The translations under genes and the position numbers were made by a program. DNA of 17,189 nucleotides from an uncultured Clostridia bacterium (GTDB lineage Bacteria; Bacillota; Clostridia; UBA1381), in contig CAKSFY010000039.1 of NCBI GenBank assembly GCA_934454035.1, positions 1 through 17,189 on the forward strand. The letters run 5' to 3'. The first letter of the stretch is position 1; every line of letters starts with the position of its first letter. Below are positions 16,808-17,189 of this stretch, piece after piece. A model generated the notes under the pieces. It did not search any database. It was not told where the DNA came from and saw only the letters and a program-made list of their open reading frames with translations.

Positions 16808-17189
16808 ATTGCATTTTATCCAGATGATTCTGCTGAAAATCTTTGCATGCGTCAGAAATAAGTTTATCTACATCTGCATTTTCATTTGTAATAACCTCCT
16901 GGATACAACCGTCAAGCACTGCATAAAGCTGCTGCGCACAAGCGGCAGGCTCCAAATGCACCGTTATATCATCAGCCTCGAAATAGTTTTTATAATCGTT
17001 ATAGTCAACATTTGCATATTCTTTTCTGATTGCACGTCTTTTCTCCAGAGTCTCAGGATTTGTCCATACATCATAAGAATCTCTTTCCACAACCACTCCG
17101 TTTTTGGCAATTGTATTTTGGCAATCTGTTTTGTATTTCTCCTCCTGCTCAGGTGTCATTTCGGGAGCAAAACCTGTAAATTCAAGCCA
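16806..17189 (-). CDS. Sugar ABC transporter substrate-binding protein, C-terminal part (continues past right edge)
   Basis: The frame stays open to the right edge and gives 127 residues, beginning WLEFTGFAPEM and ending NHLDKMQ. It is a close paralogue of the binding protein encoded at 7354-8730: the shared C-terminal region is about four-fifths identical by eye, with long identical stretches such as VWTNPETLEKRR and TVHLEPAACAQQLYA. The N-terminus, lipobox and ligand-cleft residues lie outside the window. It is followed after 14 bases by the aldolase gene, so it probably heads or belongs to a separate uptake-and-catabolism operon. The ATG at 17159 is internal, since homologous sequence continues upstream of it. 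Confidence 0.92.
   Translation of the reverse strand, partial: WLEFTGFAPEMTPEQEEKYKTDCQNTIAKNGVVVERDSYDVWTNPETLEKRRAIRKEYANVDYNDYKNYFEADDITVHLEPAACAQQLYAVLDGCIQEVITNENADVDKLISDACKDFQQNHLDKMQ

Overview
The window looks like part of the genome of a Gram-positive, anaerobic, plant- or host-glycan-degrading bacterium, most likely an uncultured Clostridia-type Firmicute. The pointers are moderate-to-low G+C, strong AGGAGG-type ribosome binding sites, a lipoprotein-type sugar-binding protein, S-layer homology (SLH) wall-anchoring modules, and AraC and LacI regulators of the kinds common in those genomes. No rRNA, tRNA, CRISPR array, insertion sequence or phage gene was seen. The taxonomic call is inference.

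Layout. (1) Positions 8730 down to 1, minus strand: a tight operon-like run of five genes for exported proteins. In transcription order they are a sugar ABC-transporter substrate-binding lipoprotein, a protein with three C-terminal SLH modules, a large secreted protein of unknown family, a secreted protein with two carbohydrate-binding-like beta-sandwich modules plus Fn3-like modules, and a second modular protein that runs off the left edge and contains a near-identical internal repeat. No enzyme and no permease is visible in this run, which suggests a surface glycan-capture apparatus. (2) 8731-9015: a divergent promoter region. (3) 9016-14903, plus strand: an AraC-type regulator whose N-terminal two thirds resembles a polysaccharide-lyase-like toroid plus beta-sandwich; then, behind a perfect-consensus sigma-A promoter carrying palindromes, a GH116-family glycoside hydrolase broken by a nonsense codon and a frameshift; then a LacI-family regulator whose start codon overlaps the hydrolase stop codon. 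(4) 14937-14967: a bidirectional terminator. (5) 17189 down to 14988, minus strand: the C-terminal end of a second, closely related substrate-binding protein, an N-acetylneuraminate-lyase-like aldolase, and an AAC(3)-family N-acetyltransferase-like protein.

Reading them together: this appears to be a glycan sensing, capture and uptake locus with two paralogous sugar-binding proteins, a hydrolase (now broken) with its own coupled repressor, an AraC-type regulator that may sense oligosaccharide through an enzyme-derived domain, and a small module that may process an acidic or amino sugar. Transport permeases and an ATPase are not in the window and must lie elsewhere. Both ends of the window fall inside sequences that have a relative inside the window, so the ends may be assembly breakpoints.
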